DNA of 64,000 nucleotides. Source: Channa striata. Taxonomy: Eukaryota > Chordata > Actinopteri > Anabantiformes > Channidae. Positions 38,961-52,437 of this stretch are shown here, in pieces. The notes below the pieces were generated by a model. It worked only from the letters and a program-made list of their open reading frames with translations, made no database searches and was not told where the DNA came from. Positions within the stretch are counted from its first letter, which is position 1, and every line of letters begins with the position of its first letter. The stretch is from positions 19,254,388-19,318,387 of the forward strand of contig CM065187.1 of assembly GCA_033026295.1 (NCBI GenBank). Direction: 5' to 3'. Position numbers and translations under genes: made by a program.

Positions 38961-41900
38961 TTGTTTGGATTTTCATCAGCTGGTTATAATTTATTTATGA
39001 ATATTGTGCAGAATTTGTCATATAACTCAACAAATTCACATCAAATGTGACTACAGCTAAATAAAGAATCTGTGAAGGCAGCTGGAAGAATGCAGCTGAT
39101 TCCAGGTGAAACACAGGTGTAAAGGAGAGGAGAGCACGCTGGCTACATCTGGTGGGCAGGTGAGGACTGGGAGAGACACAAAAATACAAGATCAGCTGTG
39201 ACCACGAAAACCTCACAGCTCATTCAACTTACAGAGCTGATTGAAAAAGGAAGAACTGATTATCTAGCATTGCAAGTTATTATATAACAAACCAATGTTT
39301 TCTATGTAAACCAATTCATGTTCTCACACGACGGTGGAAGAAGATGAAGAAAGCGTACGATTTCTCAGGACAGCTGTCGTGTTTTTCATTCTGAGAACAG
39401 GCAGTATTAACAGAGAAACTGGCAAACTGGGTGAATAGAATTTACCTAACCTTGGTGAAAATTAAAAGTTCACATTCGTTCCTGACCTTCAAAATGAGAT
39501 TGTCTCTGGGTAAAAACCTGTGAACTTGAGCATGGAGGGACAGAAGTGACACAACAGTGAAATGCTTATCAAATAAGAATTGCAGTCTCCCTTGGCGACC
39601 AAAAACCTTGGCATTAAAATTCAGAAAAGTCTTTCCGGGTGAGAGGTTATCAGGACTGCATGCAAGTCAGAGCTGATGGAAAAGACTGTATTAGAATACA
39701 GAAATGAAACCCCAGGAAGCCATTGCTTTTTCCCCCAATATAAATAATGATGAGGGAAATGCTAAAGCAGAGCTGCTGGAACAGGTCGTCTGCCTCTGTA
39801 GCGAAATTAGTTTATCCTAACTCACATCCTTTGCTATAATGTGATTATTCTTACATTAGAAAGTAGAATAAGTAGAACACATGAAGACAACATTTCTGCC
39901 TTTCAGAGAATGCTTAGATCATTATGAAAGGTTGTATCTTCACTTTATTCAATCTGAATTTTCTTCAAACCGGCAGGGGATCTGGATCTTCTGCCCTGCT
40001 TCACAATTCAGCTATAACGCTTGCTGTTCAGGAACGAAAAAGGTGCTTAAATTGATTCAAACAGAATAATTCAGAGGCGTAAAATGTACCATATATTACA
40101 GTAAGTCCAGAAAAAAAAAGAACGTGGGGATGCAATGGCTTATAGAAAGCGGGAGAATGAGGCAAGGCCCCGACCTTATGGTTCTTCGGTTTCACTCTCT
40201 CCTCTTAGTTGTGCAGGTTTCACAACAAACATATTGATCGTGTTTGCATTAATGGGACGTGGGGAGCTGCAGAGGAGAGGCCGCCATGCCTGTGCTGCAG
40301 ACCGAGGATCACTCAGACGGAGGAGGGCTAATCTCTGGCCGGACCTCCACCGTGCTGCCTGTTTCATTACCATTCTGACTGGACAGATGGCGTACACACC
40401 TACTAACACCAAGCACCCACCTCTCCCCCATCACCCGAGCATACATGCTGTAGGAAAATACTCCCGGACGGGTACATGAAAGCCGCTTACTTGTCAAAGC
40501 ATGCATACATACACACAGAAGTGGTGAAGGTGTCATGCATTGGGGAAGTGCTACAGCTTTATGTAGCAAAGAAATATGAACACAAGCTGGCCCCCACACA
40601 AATTTATGCACAGGAAGATACAGCATAAGCGCTGACAAAACAGACTTAATAGCAGGAAAGAAATCATCCAGATGTGGTGGAGCAAGGGAAATAATTGCAT
40701 GAGAATCCAAGTTCTATGAGGACCTGGGGAACAGCAGCTTGCCATCCCAATTCTACTGCCCCATTCCTTATCTGACTCTCTTCTTACTTTTGCAGTTTGC
40801 AGGTATTTAATCCGCCTTTCCTCACATAAAAACTGCCTCCTTCTTCTAAATGTTCCGAGAAGCGGTCAATTCTGAGACAGAAGGTCATACAATACCTACT
40901 TCTTCCTGTCTCAACACACAGTCCAGAAAATGTGGAATATAGTCTAGAACTCCTACATTTATCTTCAATACGACAACTTCACCAATTTTCTACTTACACT
41001 CTATGGCTTTAGTTTAGAGTGTAGATGTACATTATTGCTTTTCAACTTCCCTCTGACTTCCCTATATTAAAATATTTCTCTGCTTCTAGCTGAAAAAGTT
41101 TTTTTATCACTAAGGCTTTTGGTGATGTCATATGTAGGAGCTCTGGAAAAGGAGGTTGAGCACGATTACAAACTCCATAGTGTGAGCAACAGGACAACAT
41201 AATGTAAACGGAAGATTCCTCCAAGTGATGTCATCTGGAGGAATTTTTCAGATAGAAATAGTAAATAATAATACAAATTATAATGTAGTAAAGTCAAAGT
41301 TGAGTTTAATGGCATTCAGTTACATGTACTAACTAAACTGGAACCAAATAAAGTAAAATCAGTGAAGGCCTCGTTTAACATTTTATCTCATATATTATTT
41401 CATGTTTAGTGTAAGAGGATCTCTAAGTACTACACTTTTAAATCTACTGAATCCTGAATCTGCAGTGAGTTCAATATAGAGGATGTGATAATAATAACTG
41501 AAGGAGTTTCCCATGGACTTTCAGTTGTGGAACGGGGTCTTTTAACACCAACAGATGTTGCCCTAAACACACTGCATGGACATTATGAACTGAGTGAGCT
41601 TTAGTTTGGAATCATGCTGCTTCAGATTATTAAGGACAAGGTTTCTTTAGAAAGCTTTGTAGAATGAAAAACATGTCGCCCGATTGTTTAGGCGTATTTG
41701 GAGGTTCATCTGCGAGTGAAAGTAATTCATTGATCCTTTTTCTGTCTGTAAGGGGATTGTCGAAAATACATTTAATTTCGAAAACAATGTATTACTCAGT
41801 GGTTTAACAGGTTTGACTTGAGGGACTGGGGTACCAACTTAAATCCATTTTGATCAAGTTTTCAGAGAAGACATTATTAAATTAAATATTGTTTTGTTTA

Positions 41901-42865
41901 TAATATTTAAAGCAATATTTAATAATTTTCATGCTAAAATCTAAAATCTAAATTCAAATTCTATTTGACCTAATTCTGTTTGTGCCTGCTCGGTTTGGTA
42001 TTTTTATCAGTTGCCAAAAAAGTTGTCTGACATCACTGAAAGCAGTAAATGTAAACATAAACAATTTTTCGGCTGGGAAATGCATAAACAATAATATAAA
42101 TAGTAACATAACAAAACTCCCATAGAGCTACAGAGAGCTACAAAGTCAGATGGTATTTTCTATATGTTTTCCATGGGTTAATAACTATCACACTAATTAT
42201 TTATTAGTGTAGCATTAGTAAGTAACATTTTTTGCTGATAAAAGCATTTATTTAATATCTTCTCTTTTCATGGCTTAAAAAGACAAATAAAGATGCAATA
42301 CACAGCACATGTAATTAATAAACAGGGTAAAATGTGCATAGTTACAGGTTCAAACAGTCAAACCAAGTCAAGACAGCAAGAAACCTTATGATTTAAAAAC
42401 TTTCACCAAAGCTCTTTACAGACATATGAAACATAAAACAAAACACGACTATATGGGAAAAGCAAACACACATACAAAGACTAGTTAGTAGCTAGTTGGG
42501 CTCCCATTTAAAGAGCAAAGGACGATCCAGTAGGATGCTCTCCACGTCCGTTTGGCTAATGTCTGCTTTAAAAACAAGGAAATGAGTGAAATTGTATAGG
42601 GTATTATTAGGCTTGGTGTTGGTAATTTATGTGTCAAACAGATGGTCACGGTGAACTGGAAGAGGAAAGGTGAACGACAGTTGACAGAATGGCATGTTGC
42701 AGTAAAAGTGGCAAAAAGTGAAACCTGAAAATCTGATGAAGTCAGTAAAGTTGTAAATGAAAGTGTCAGTTAAAAAGAGGACTTTAGAAGAAGTGTGTAG
42801 AAGGAGAGGAAGCAGTCAGATGAGGAGCTGTTTGCATCTTATTTCGACAGAAGGATTATGTTTGC

Positions 42866-42896
42866 TTTTCTTCTTCTTCTTCTTCTTCATCTTCTT
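42866..42896 (+). repeat. (TTC)n repeat
   Basis: About nine TTC units with one ATC change. Confidence 0.9.
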
Positions 42897-44845
42897 TTTC
42901 CTCTCCTTTCAACCTAAGCACATAACTACACTGTTTACACACCTTCCTGGAGTTAAAATGCACAGATTCATTTAACTTTTTCTATGCCTTCGCTGATGCA
43001 TTTAGTATTTTTGTCGCTTTGTTTTTGTGACATTTTTACCTAATTTTCTAATGTGTGTGTGACTGGTTCTGTTACTTTTTTCCCCCAGGGAATGTATTTT
43101 GTGCATTTCCAATGATAATAATGGGCATGGACCATACTGTATCCTAGAACACCATGCAAAAATCACACACACACACACAAACACAATATAGAAATATAAT
43201 ATAAACAGGCCTCAGATCAATTTCCCCTGTATCTCTGAGGTTGACCCCTGACCCATTGGATGTAGAGCTTACAAAGACACAAGCCTCATTACCCAGGCTC
43301 CTCTCTAGCAGAGCAGGGTCTTTTTTACCCCCGAGGAAGGACAGAAATAAACAAAGACCACTATGGATTGAGTGATGGAAACAGAACACGGCGGCAGTGA
43401 AAGGCAGTGGACGTCATACAGTTTAGTGCCCACTGGCTTTCTGTCAAAAAAAAAAAAACTCACAATGACATTCATCTGTGACACTGTATCACTATGAAAG
43501 TGTCAATTTATCCCAGCAGTTCAGACCATTTACATTTACACTGTTGCTGAATATTACTACAAAGTTTTGGAGGTTTGCTAATTTTCCAGCTTTACATGTG
43601 TTACATGCATCATTGGGCAGTAATGAATTATTTTAGAATTAACGTGTAGTGGCTGTAGGACCCTTGTCCACATGGAGCTAAGTAGTGGGGTTTTTAATAA
43701 ATCCATATAATGTGACAGAAGGAAGAGGTTGTGATGAACGAACACGTTTGTTTCCCACTGTTATTGCCTAAGCCTGTTTGAGCCATGTTTATCATATTAA
43801 TGGAAACCTTCATAAAGAATTGCTTCAAAGCCCCATTCTCATCTTTTCAAATCATGACATCATCTGACCTTCAAAAGCCGCACTGTGCCATGTCACCATC
43901 CTCAGCTGGCGAAATGGATAGGCACTGTATGTAGATAGATGAATGAACGGCGTCCACAGGTGACTGAGAGGGGGTCAGAGTGGCGGAAGAACCTCTGGGT
44001 GGGACGAGGGTGAGGTTGTATGAGCAAATCAATGAGACAAAAAGCTGTTATTGATTCGGCTGGATTTATCCCCCACCTACCCCCCAATGTCAGCGTCAGT
44101 CTGAAGAACAGACTGCGCTCTGTTTGACCTCAGAGCACCAGGATAAATCTCTTTCTCTCTTTTACAGCTCATTTAATGAAGTATGTAATGGTGTGAGTAG
44201 GCAGCATGACTGTTAGCAGACCATTCTGGCGAACGCACAGTAAATCTTGTATGCTGTTTCAAGAGCATGAACGTAGGTCATTACAGAATACAGAAACCTT
44301 TAGATATTAGCGTGTCCACACCGAATACATTTCTTTTCATTATGAAAAATCACACGTAAACAAATGTATCAGTCTCACACCTCCCACGCTTACATCTGTA
44401 TATTAGGAGATCAGGGTCATTAAAGAGGCATGACTGATTTTACATGTCAGCTCGGAAATTAATAGTGTATAACTAGTATTAAATAAAAATAATATTATTT
44501 TGCGTAATTTTGAGTAATTTTTTCAATTCAACTTTATGTAGAGAAAACCCACTTGACTTACTTTTGACAGGGAGTATTATACAAAGTAATAATATTATGA
44601 GCAGAGTAACAAATAATATCACTAAATATAATTAGTTTTTTGAGTAATGAGCCCAACAGTGGTCAAAACTCCTGCATTTGTTTTCTGCTGTTCTGATCAG
44701 GCAATTTTGGACGACATTAAGGAATACAGGGGAGAACATCCTAGCCATGCTGCTTTTAGTCTCCAGACCTTATGATCCACAAAAATTACAGTGGCTAAGT
44801 CCATAATTGTGAGATGTGAATTGGACAGAGCTAAAACAGTAACCT

Positions 44846-44858
44846 TGACCTTTGACCT
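44846..44858 (-). promoter_or_regulatory. Perfect DR1 nuclear-receptor site
   Basis: The minus strand reads AGGTCAAAGGTCA, the consensus direct repeat with one-base spacing bound by RXR, PPAR, HNF4 and COUP-TF. It lies in a (TTGACCT)n-like local repeat, so it may be chance. Confidence 0.35.
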
Positions 44859-45129
44859 TTAACCACCAAATTGTGCTCTGTACCAGGTTTACCATCCTGG
44901 ACGAGGGTCTGTCCTCTGTTGGTTTCTTTATGCCAATAACCATTTGTAATGCCTTTAATAAATGTCTGTGGGTAGTATAAAACACCAGTCATACATACAT
45001 GCAGGCCTTGAGTTTAGTAAGGTAAGCTAAGGTAAATCTAGAACACTACAGCAAAGTTCACCTTTGACATTATCTGCTGTTAATTTGACATTTTATTTGA
45101 TTTTATAATTTAGTTCCACTGGCTTTCAT

Positions 45130-45176
45130 GCTTATGTGAAACACCTTGAAATGCCATTGCGTATGAAAAGTGCTTC
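45130..45176 (+). mobile_element. Possible retroposon 3'-tail remnant
   Basis: 'GAAACACCTTGAAATGCC' and 'TATGAAAAGTGCTT' resemble LINE tail signatures (in other copies ending in GTGCTATATAAATAAA). Very short and diverged. Confidence 0.35.
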
Positions 45177-45977
45177 CTTTTAGTACTTTAATTTCTGACT
45201 AGTTCATCCCTGAGTCAAAGTGCCCATTAATGTCAAATTTGAAGAAATTCCCTCAAATCGTTTTAAATGATTGTGTTCGCGAGAATGGGATGAACAGATG
45301 GACAACGCAAAAACATAACGCCTCCATGGCTGTTGCTGGCACAGATGCATATTACCCGTTATATAATTTTTATTAATAAATAGAGTGTATGGTACGCAGT
45401 CAGTATGCAGTTTTGACTGAACATGTCTGACATTGATGTTTGATGCACACAGTATGACTAGTCAATTAAGTAAGTGAAAAGCTCAAAACTCTAGACCCAA
45501 AAACAAACAACAACAAAAAAAATAGTGTTTGTGCAAACCTCACGTCCACCGTGTTCACTGCATCCACACAACTGCAAGCTCAGAGTCTCTCTTTAGACAA
45601 GAGCACATCAATACTCGAACATAAGAACAGTTCAAGAATTTACGATGCTCTGCAGTGAAACCACACATGAAAACTAGACCTAAAGTGACAGAAGTGAGTG
45701 AGCTTAACAGAGAGCGACTTAGTTAGTGAGCAATGAGCCAGCTTGTTGGTTTCGCCCGTGAGTGAGTGAGCATTGTCTGAATGACATCAGTCATGCTGAG
45801 TTCGGTAAAGCAGAATGCCGGTGATGTGACAATGCAACTGCACATTTGCTGAGTGCAAAACAGAAATGAATGGCTGACTCATTGACCCACTTAGGAAGGG
45901 AGGGACTAAGAGGTTGGGTTTGTTAGCGTAACCTTCAGTGGCAACAGACACTTTTCAGTGTTAAACCGCAAAGAGAA

Positions 45978-45981
45978 GTGT

Positions 45982-46028
<47 letters not shown>
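45978..46028 (+). repeat. (GT)n microsatellite with one A interruption
   Basis: About 25 GT units. Confidence 0.97.
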
Positions 46029-46032
<4 letters not shown>

Positions 46033-46732
46033 GCACCTCCAGAGGTTTGCATCGATCACTGCATCACATGAGGAGACTCACTCAGGTGCAAAAGAGGCAG
46101 CAGACATACTGTACAGCACCTGCACACACACCCACAATAAGAACACAAACAATGTTTCTTTTGTATGCCCGAACCCTCTCACATGCAAACACACACACCA
46201 AAGCAGATTAGTGTTTCTGCTGCTGGCCCAGTGTGGGACAGGACACCAACTGGGCCCTCCACAGATGTCGTTAAATCTCAGAGTCGGCGGCTTGTCATCA
46301 CTGCTTATGAAGTGACTGATATGTGATGTAGAAGGATAAGCCTCCAGGTGTTACATCTGCTCATTACACTGCTCACTTTTTTTTAATCCTTAACCACAAC
46401 ATCCACTTTCACCAATCAGGCTTGTCATAACAGAAACCACTAGAGAGGTCAAGCTAAAACTGAGAGTGGGAGGAAGGGAAACACTCAAACTAACACAGGA
46501 AGTTGAAAATATGAAGACAGAAAAACAGCTTGTTGTGTTACTACCTCTATTTGGGGGGCTTGACTAGGTAAAGGTTAGTTGTTCTTTGTCGGAATGAAGT
46601 GAAACGTGCCTGTGTTTCAGGGTTACTCCAAGGTTATTTCTGGATTCCCTGGTGGGAAAAAACCTGATGTAAGTGAAAAGAGCATCACTCCCAAGGTAGG
46701 ACCACTAACTAGGAGTTGCTAGGAGACCACAG

Positions 46733-46769
46733 TGCGTGTGTGTGTGCGTGTGTGTGTGAGTGAGTGTGT
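46733..46769 (+). repeat. Imperfect GT/GAGT repeat
   Basis: GT run with GC and GAGT interruptions. Confidence 0.8.
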
Positions 46770-47170
46770 TTATTGTACGCAGGACCCATCTGCTTGCTTG
46801 ATTAAAGAACATCATATGTTCATAGTGACAGGTGTTCTGTAATCTGAGGCTTAAGGGCCACAAATGGACAAAAGGGCACGGAATGTACTGATCTACAATT
46901 TTAAAACACTCACAGAAGAAATGCAAATATTTACATGCACCTCCGGGTTCTTTGCAAATTACCTTAAAGCTACAGTAGATGTATGAGATTGAGGGGATGA
47001 CGTCAGCGGTAAGCGCCAGACCCGAGCTGATCTGGAAGGTAATAAGCAATACTGAGAAAACAGCTGAACTAACAATGTTCAAATATCAGATGATCTGTCT
47101 CACCTTATATTAGTTTCCTTCTGATTATTTATTTCACACTGCCTCCAGTAAACTGTGTGTTGTAAAGCAA

Positions 47171-47356
47171 GGGTTCTTAGTGCTGCTCCTCCAGTCAGCT
47201 CCTTCTCTGCTTGCTGTCCAAATATTCCTGCCATATCTACTGCTAATCACCTGGATCAGGTGTGTTCAGTCAGTCAGACGCTGGAGGATTTAGATCGGGG
47301 GGGGACAAGACAAAGGGAATTGATATCTTGGTTCGAGGAGCAGAATTAAGAATCAC
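47171..47356. mobile_element. Probable MITE with terminal inverted repeats
   Basis: The left end GGGTTCTTAGTGCTGCTCCTC (written 5'-3' without its last base: GGGTTCTTAGTGCTGCTCCT) pairs with the right end (47335-47355) at 17 of 21 positions. The interior has 'AATCACCTGGATCAGGTGTG', a phrase found in common palindromic fish elements. No transposase is present. Confidence 0.6.
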
Positions 47357-48549
47357 TAGCCTGAAGTATGTGTGAGGTGCACACCTTTGCCCATGTGTTA
47401 TATGTGAGAAAACAAACAGGTATATGCATCATTTATACACGTGGCACAATTATAAGTCAAAGTTGTTGTGCTAATACTGTTTGTGAATCTGCCTCTCACC
47501 CAAACCTTATTGTTTTGGTGCCTAAACGAATTTATATTATCAGAAGATAATAACATGCTGAGCCAGGTAGCATGCGGAACAGGGACCTACTGGCCCATCG
47601 CTATGGTGCTAGGAACAGATAATGGCCCCTGCCTGGTGTGGTGACAACCAAAATAAAGATATACTCAATAATACCAATATTGATGTCAGTTTTCTTCCTT
47701 GTAAAAATATAACGTTTGCGACCACTGACAGTTCAGTTCAAGATGAAGGTGTGTTATACTTATAGCATCTGCAGCCTGAAGCTGGTAGCCTCAAGTGATA
47801 TCAGTCAGGCAATTTATCTGATTTTTGGCAGCTTCTTCAGCTGTGGTCACATGTTTATCACATGCCTTGTAATACTCCCCAAGACAGACTTTGATGTGGA
47901 AAATTTTGAGCAATTCCCATTTAAATACTGTATATCTGTCCCATATTTATTATCACTGAAATCATACAGTATTGCATTCCTCAGAAGTTAGATTTATTTA
48001 AAGATATCAGTTTGTGTCTTAAGAGGAAAGTGACCCTGAGACCACTTACACACAAAGTAAATGACATTAATTATCTCGGAACAACGGCACATGGGAATGT
48101 CTGGGCTATTTAGACTGTCAGTTCCCTGGGTAAACATGTCGAATGAAAGAGAATTTAGCAGCCGAGAGCCGTTTACGAAGACCAAAGCGTTATAAGCAGA
48201 CAACTGGCTTGAAAGATCTCCAGTCAGCAGTGGTGCACACAAACCAACAGACACCGGAGAATCATCCTAAATGCAAATAAGTTTTTCATGGGACAGAAGA
48301 GAAGATGTGGAAATGTTTTAAAGAATGGTTTTAGAGAAAAGGTGTAGTGAATACTGCTGCACCAGTGCTCATGCGGGTGGTAATGTTTAGTTTGACTATC
48401 TGGTCCGATTCAAATGATTTGTGATTCTGATCACAACATGTGAGCTTCCCAAACCTCAGATTTCAGCAAATAAGTTAGTGAGAGAGAGAAAGAGGAGATG
48501 AGGCTTGTTCTGAACTTTGTCCAAACTCTGCAGGCTGCCACCATGAAGG

Positions 48550-48605
<56 letters not shown>

Positions 48606-51600
48606 CAAGGTCTGCCAACAAGGCTACTCTGACAGTTGTATCCTCTGCCAAAATACCAACATGGAGAGAGTGAGGAAAAGTATGGAGAAAAAAATGGTCA
48701 GTGGCACAAAATACATAAATTGTAGAATCTCATCATCTGAATTTGGCCACTTACTGAGAGACAAAGCAGGTTTCTATGCAAATGAATAAAAAAATCACTG
48801 GAATTTGTATAATATCCTCAACGCGCTGCCACTTTGATGCCCTGTTGTGCTACATACTGTAAGGTGTCTGTTAGCCAGGACAGGTTGTTCTATTGTTATT
48901 GATGCTCTTATTTAGCTAGAAATAATTGGATTCCAAAATACAATATCACTCATTCATCATGTTGAAGTTTGACATTTCTACCAGGTTACTGATGCACGTT
49001 CAAGTGAAGTGCAAAGTCATACAGTTTATGTATTAGTGTAGTTGAAAATCTGTGGTTGGTTAATTCTGATCATGAGTTTTGTTAACAGACAGATGTTTAA
49101 TGTGTGCAAGGTCTCAAATTCTAACCAAGTGAAAAATGAAAAACCTTTAGACGTCTTAGACTGAAGGTGAATTATAGGTTGCTACATTTTTAGGGTTTTT
49201 CTCAACCTCCGAAAATGGCATGTGGTTTGTTTCGTCTTTGACTCTGAGGCTGTTTTGACAAATTGAGCAGGCCCCCTTTTCTCCCCTCTCTTCTAGTCCA
49301 GTGTCGATTAGGGTTCTGTGTTATTCTGTATGAAGAGCCTTTTATAGCAGCGAATGCCGTATTTGTGATGCTCTATTGATCCCTGAGGGGGGAATTTGTC
49401 TTTCAGTCTGGTCCTGCTCACACTGCTGCGGAAAAGGGGACCCTGAGCCGTATAAAAAGAGTTAGGGATCAACTCAAAGATGTGAAAAGAGAGGGAAGGC
49501 CCCCGGAAGGACAAACTATTGATTCACTCCTGGGTGTATTGCCTTGTTTCATAGAAACATCTCTTTCTCGATCAAGCCGGTCGTCATTTGGCCTGCTCTT
49601 CCGTTGCCCTAAAATATGAGAGGTGTGAATTATGTAAGACCAAATGTTTGTCCTTCACCTCTGAAGTGTGAATTACAGTTTCCTGGCTCACTACGAACTG
49701 CTTGTACACATCTGTTCCTTTGTTGGCAACACAATGGTGTTAGTTACTTCAGTGGTTTCCAAAATTAGGTGCAGGGACCTTCAGGGTTAGTGAGGATACT
49801 GCAGTCGGTCCCTGACAGTATTAATTAATTGTTCACACAGCTACATCGATTCATTGATAGACAATGAATCAATGGACAACTGTTTTGATAATGGATTAGT
49901 TTATGCTAATCTATTATCAATGCTTCATCAATCCACGACCTTTAGCATGCACTGGGGTTGTTTGCAGCTGACTTTGAGGCAGCTGGAATGAGGCGCATGC
50001 TCTGAGGCCACGGTTCTCTCCCTGGAAAATGCATCATGGGGTCCTCTACATGAGACTAGGTAAAACGGAGCGAGAGGCCAACAGGGAGATCAGTACCTTA
50101 TTGGTAGCTTGTTAGGAAGCCTCACCTCCACTGTAGGTTTTCTAGGCACGTCCAACTGGGAGAAGAAGACCCAGAGCAGGCGGGAGAAATTATAAATCTG
50201 ATCTGGCCTTGGAACACGTGGATTATTTTATGTGATGTTTCCATCAAACACGTTGATGAACCCAGTTTCTGAACCTGGAGATTTTCCTGATGTTTCTTGT
50301 CTTTAATAATACTGTCTGTAGTGACTGTGATTATGTACACTATTCACATTTGTTTCAAATGTTCCACTGACAAATCAATGGAATGAAAAACAGCAATAAT
50401 GAAAAAAATATATTTGTACCGCCTAAGCTAATATTGAGAAAGGGGTTGTGATTAGTGTTTTTTTTTTCACTTCTGACCACACCCAGCATCATTGACAGGC
50501 GGGATTTGAATTCTGCATTTTTGCATCTGTAACACCGCCCCCCCCAGTGAAATCACAGTGGACTGACACTGAACCAGTAGAGGTCAGTAGAATCGACAAA
50601 TCACCCTAGTGTAAAAAAGAAAGAGTTAAACAGCAGAGCACGAGAGGCAGCACCATTCTGACTTGCTATTAAAATACAAGTACCATCAAACACTGGAACA
50701 TACATTTGTCATAGTGCAGTTCAACTGTGCCTTGCATTAGATAACCAGGCATCCTGAATCCCAAACCTACACTTTGTAAAAGGTTTCTACTAGTCACAGA
50801 TGTTACTGTGAATCAACAGGAGATATACCACATTTTTTTGTTTTGCTAGATGAAGTCCAAATGTTTACCTCCTGTAATAACTTACGATACAGTAGCTGGT
50901 AGATGAGCAAGATGTTTTATATGATAGTCGCCACAAGCCTCTCTCGATAGGAAAATTGTCCTATACATTCAAAATGACTTGTGCAATTTATTTTCACATT
51001 TAAAATAAAGAAAAAGATTTGCCATGAAAATAGATATATATTTGATGACTGGCACAAGGATTAGAACTTGGCTATTTTTCACTTCACAAAAACACACGCT
51101 CTGTTGCTTGTGACCTGAAGAGACTCCAGTGCATGTGGCTTCAAAAAGGAAAATGCAGTTCCAGAAACACAGGTTCAAACAGGTTTTGCAAGCAGGTTAT
51201 AGCAGCCTACGTTTGAAGTTTTGTAAACTCAACTTCTTGACAACTTAAAAAAAAAAAAAAACCCACAATTTTAACACAGAAAATAATGTGTTTCTGTTAT
51301 CTTAAAACATATTAACAAAAAAAAAGCGAAATAGATTTTATTTGTTTTAAATTTACATTTAAACAGCAAGCAAGGGGCTTCTGGGCCACTAAACTATTGT
51401 ACTTTCAACAACAGCAACACAAATCAGCCGGAACTGACAAACTCTGGAGTAAACGCATCTCCTCTATGGAAAAGTAAAGGTCCTGCCTCCGTCTGCTACA
51501 GGGTGAAAGCATCACGCAGCATTGCACCTGTCTTGTGAAAATGTGAACTCCTGCATATAGTCAAGGACATTAAGATTCACTGATGCTTGTGAATAATAAT

Positions 51601-51984
51601 CACCTAGATTATGTTTTTGACTTAAAAAAAAACGTGAGTTATTATCATAAATGAACCAATTCTTGCGTGGCTTTATGTTACAGAGAATAACGGTACAGTC
51701 GCTGCGGTAGCAGGAAAACTGAGTTCACACACCAATTAAAGAGAGTGTCTCCTGCTGTTTTTACACATCTGGAACGATTAAGGGAAAATGTGGAATTCAC
51801 ACCGGGTCCCACCTTTCCAAGCTGCTCCTTTAAGCCGAGAAAGGCGCAGACTGGCCCCGATGTGAACAGTTTGGAAGGTGAAGGGAAGTTGCACCGCCCC
51901 GATTCAGGCAGCAGGGCTGGAGCAGATAAAAGCTCCGATAGTGATTGAAAGTGGTGGTAAAGGGATTTAGCCCAGGCATTAAGT
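47357..51984. other. Intergenic upstream of netrin-G2, nothing recognised
   Basis: The (TA)n repeat at 48551, poly-A at 51246-51260 and otherwise unique AT-leaning sequence. Confidence 0.5.
48551..48601 (+). repeat. (TA)n microsatellite
   Basis: About 25 TA units, slightly imperfect at the 5' end. Confidence 0.97.
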
Positions 51985-52075
51985 GAGAGAGGGCGACAGA
52001 CAGAGAGAGACAGCGAGAGAGAGAAAGGGAGAGTGAGACAGAGGGGAGGGAGGAGGAGAGGGAGGCAGAGAGGGT
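51985..52075 (+). repeat. GA-rich purine tract
   Basis: Imperfect GAGAGA/GGGAGG tract upstream of the CpG-rich block. It could bind GAGA-type factors or form triplex DNA; the sequence shows only the composition. Confidence 0.7.
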
Positions 52076-52209
52076 GATATTTTCCATAAAGCCTTTTTTT
52101 CTGTCTTTCTTTCTGCCCTTGAGCATCCCGGGTAAACCCGAGCTTGTAAAGTAGGAAGAGGAGGTGGAGAGAGGGGAAGGAGGGCGGGCACAAGCCTTTG
52201 CTCAAAGTC

Positions 52210-52437
52210 AATATTTTATACTTTTGATACTCCTGGACGCCGGATCCAGTCCTCCTTTCCCAGCCGTTTGCAGATCTAGGACACCGACCTGCCGTGCGGA
52301 GCCGTCCGCGGTGTGAGCAGCAACAACAACAACAAAAAGTGTCCTGCCGGCCGGAACAGGCGGACGACGGGGGCACGGAGAGGACCGCGGCGGGGGGCGA
52401 TCGGGAGGATCCCACGGAGCACAGAGTGCTGAGCTGT
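52210..52437 (+). other. ntng2: Probable non-coding first exon of netrin-G2
   Basis: A GC-rich block with about 20 CpG dinucleotides ends at a strong GTAAGT donor (52438-52443), about 1.5 kb upstream of the start codon. A TATA-like 'TATTTTATACTTT' near 52211 could place transcription start around 52240, but the 5' end is a guess. It also contains a short (CAA)n run at 52320-52336. If used, it would splice to the acceptor at 53468, removing a 1,031-bp 5'-UTR intron. Confidence 0.45.

Larger units (their letters stand above)
38961..45129. other. Intergenic, AT-rich, nothing recognised
   Basis: Long AT-rich stretch (especially 41250-42400) with the TTC repeat at 42866. DR1-like words occur at 43242 (TGACCCCTGACCC). 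No supported exon. Confidence 0.5.

Noticed and set aside
44519..44550. Possible further Rex1-like tail around 'CAATTCAACTTTATGTAGAG'
   Set aside because: Only a short match, without the conserved GCTCAAGGGGG block.
49755..49800. Possible hAT-like repeat end around 'CAGTGGTTTCCAAAATTAGG'
   Set aside because: Resemblance is too short and there is no partner end.
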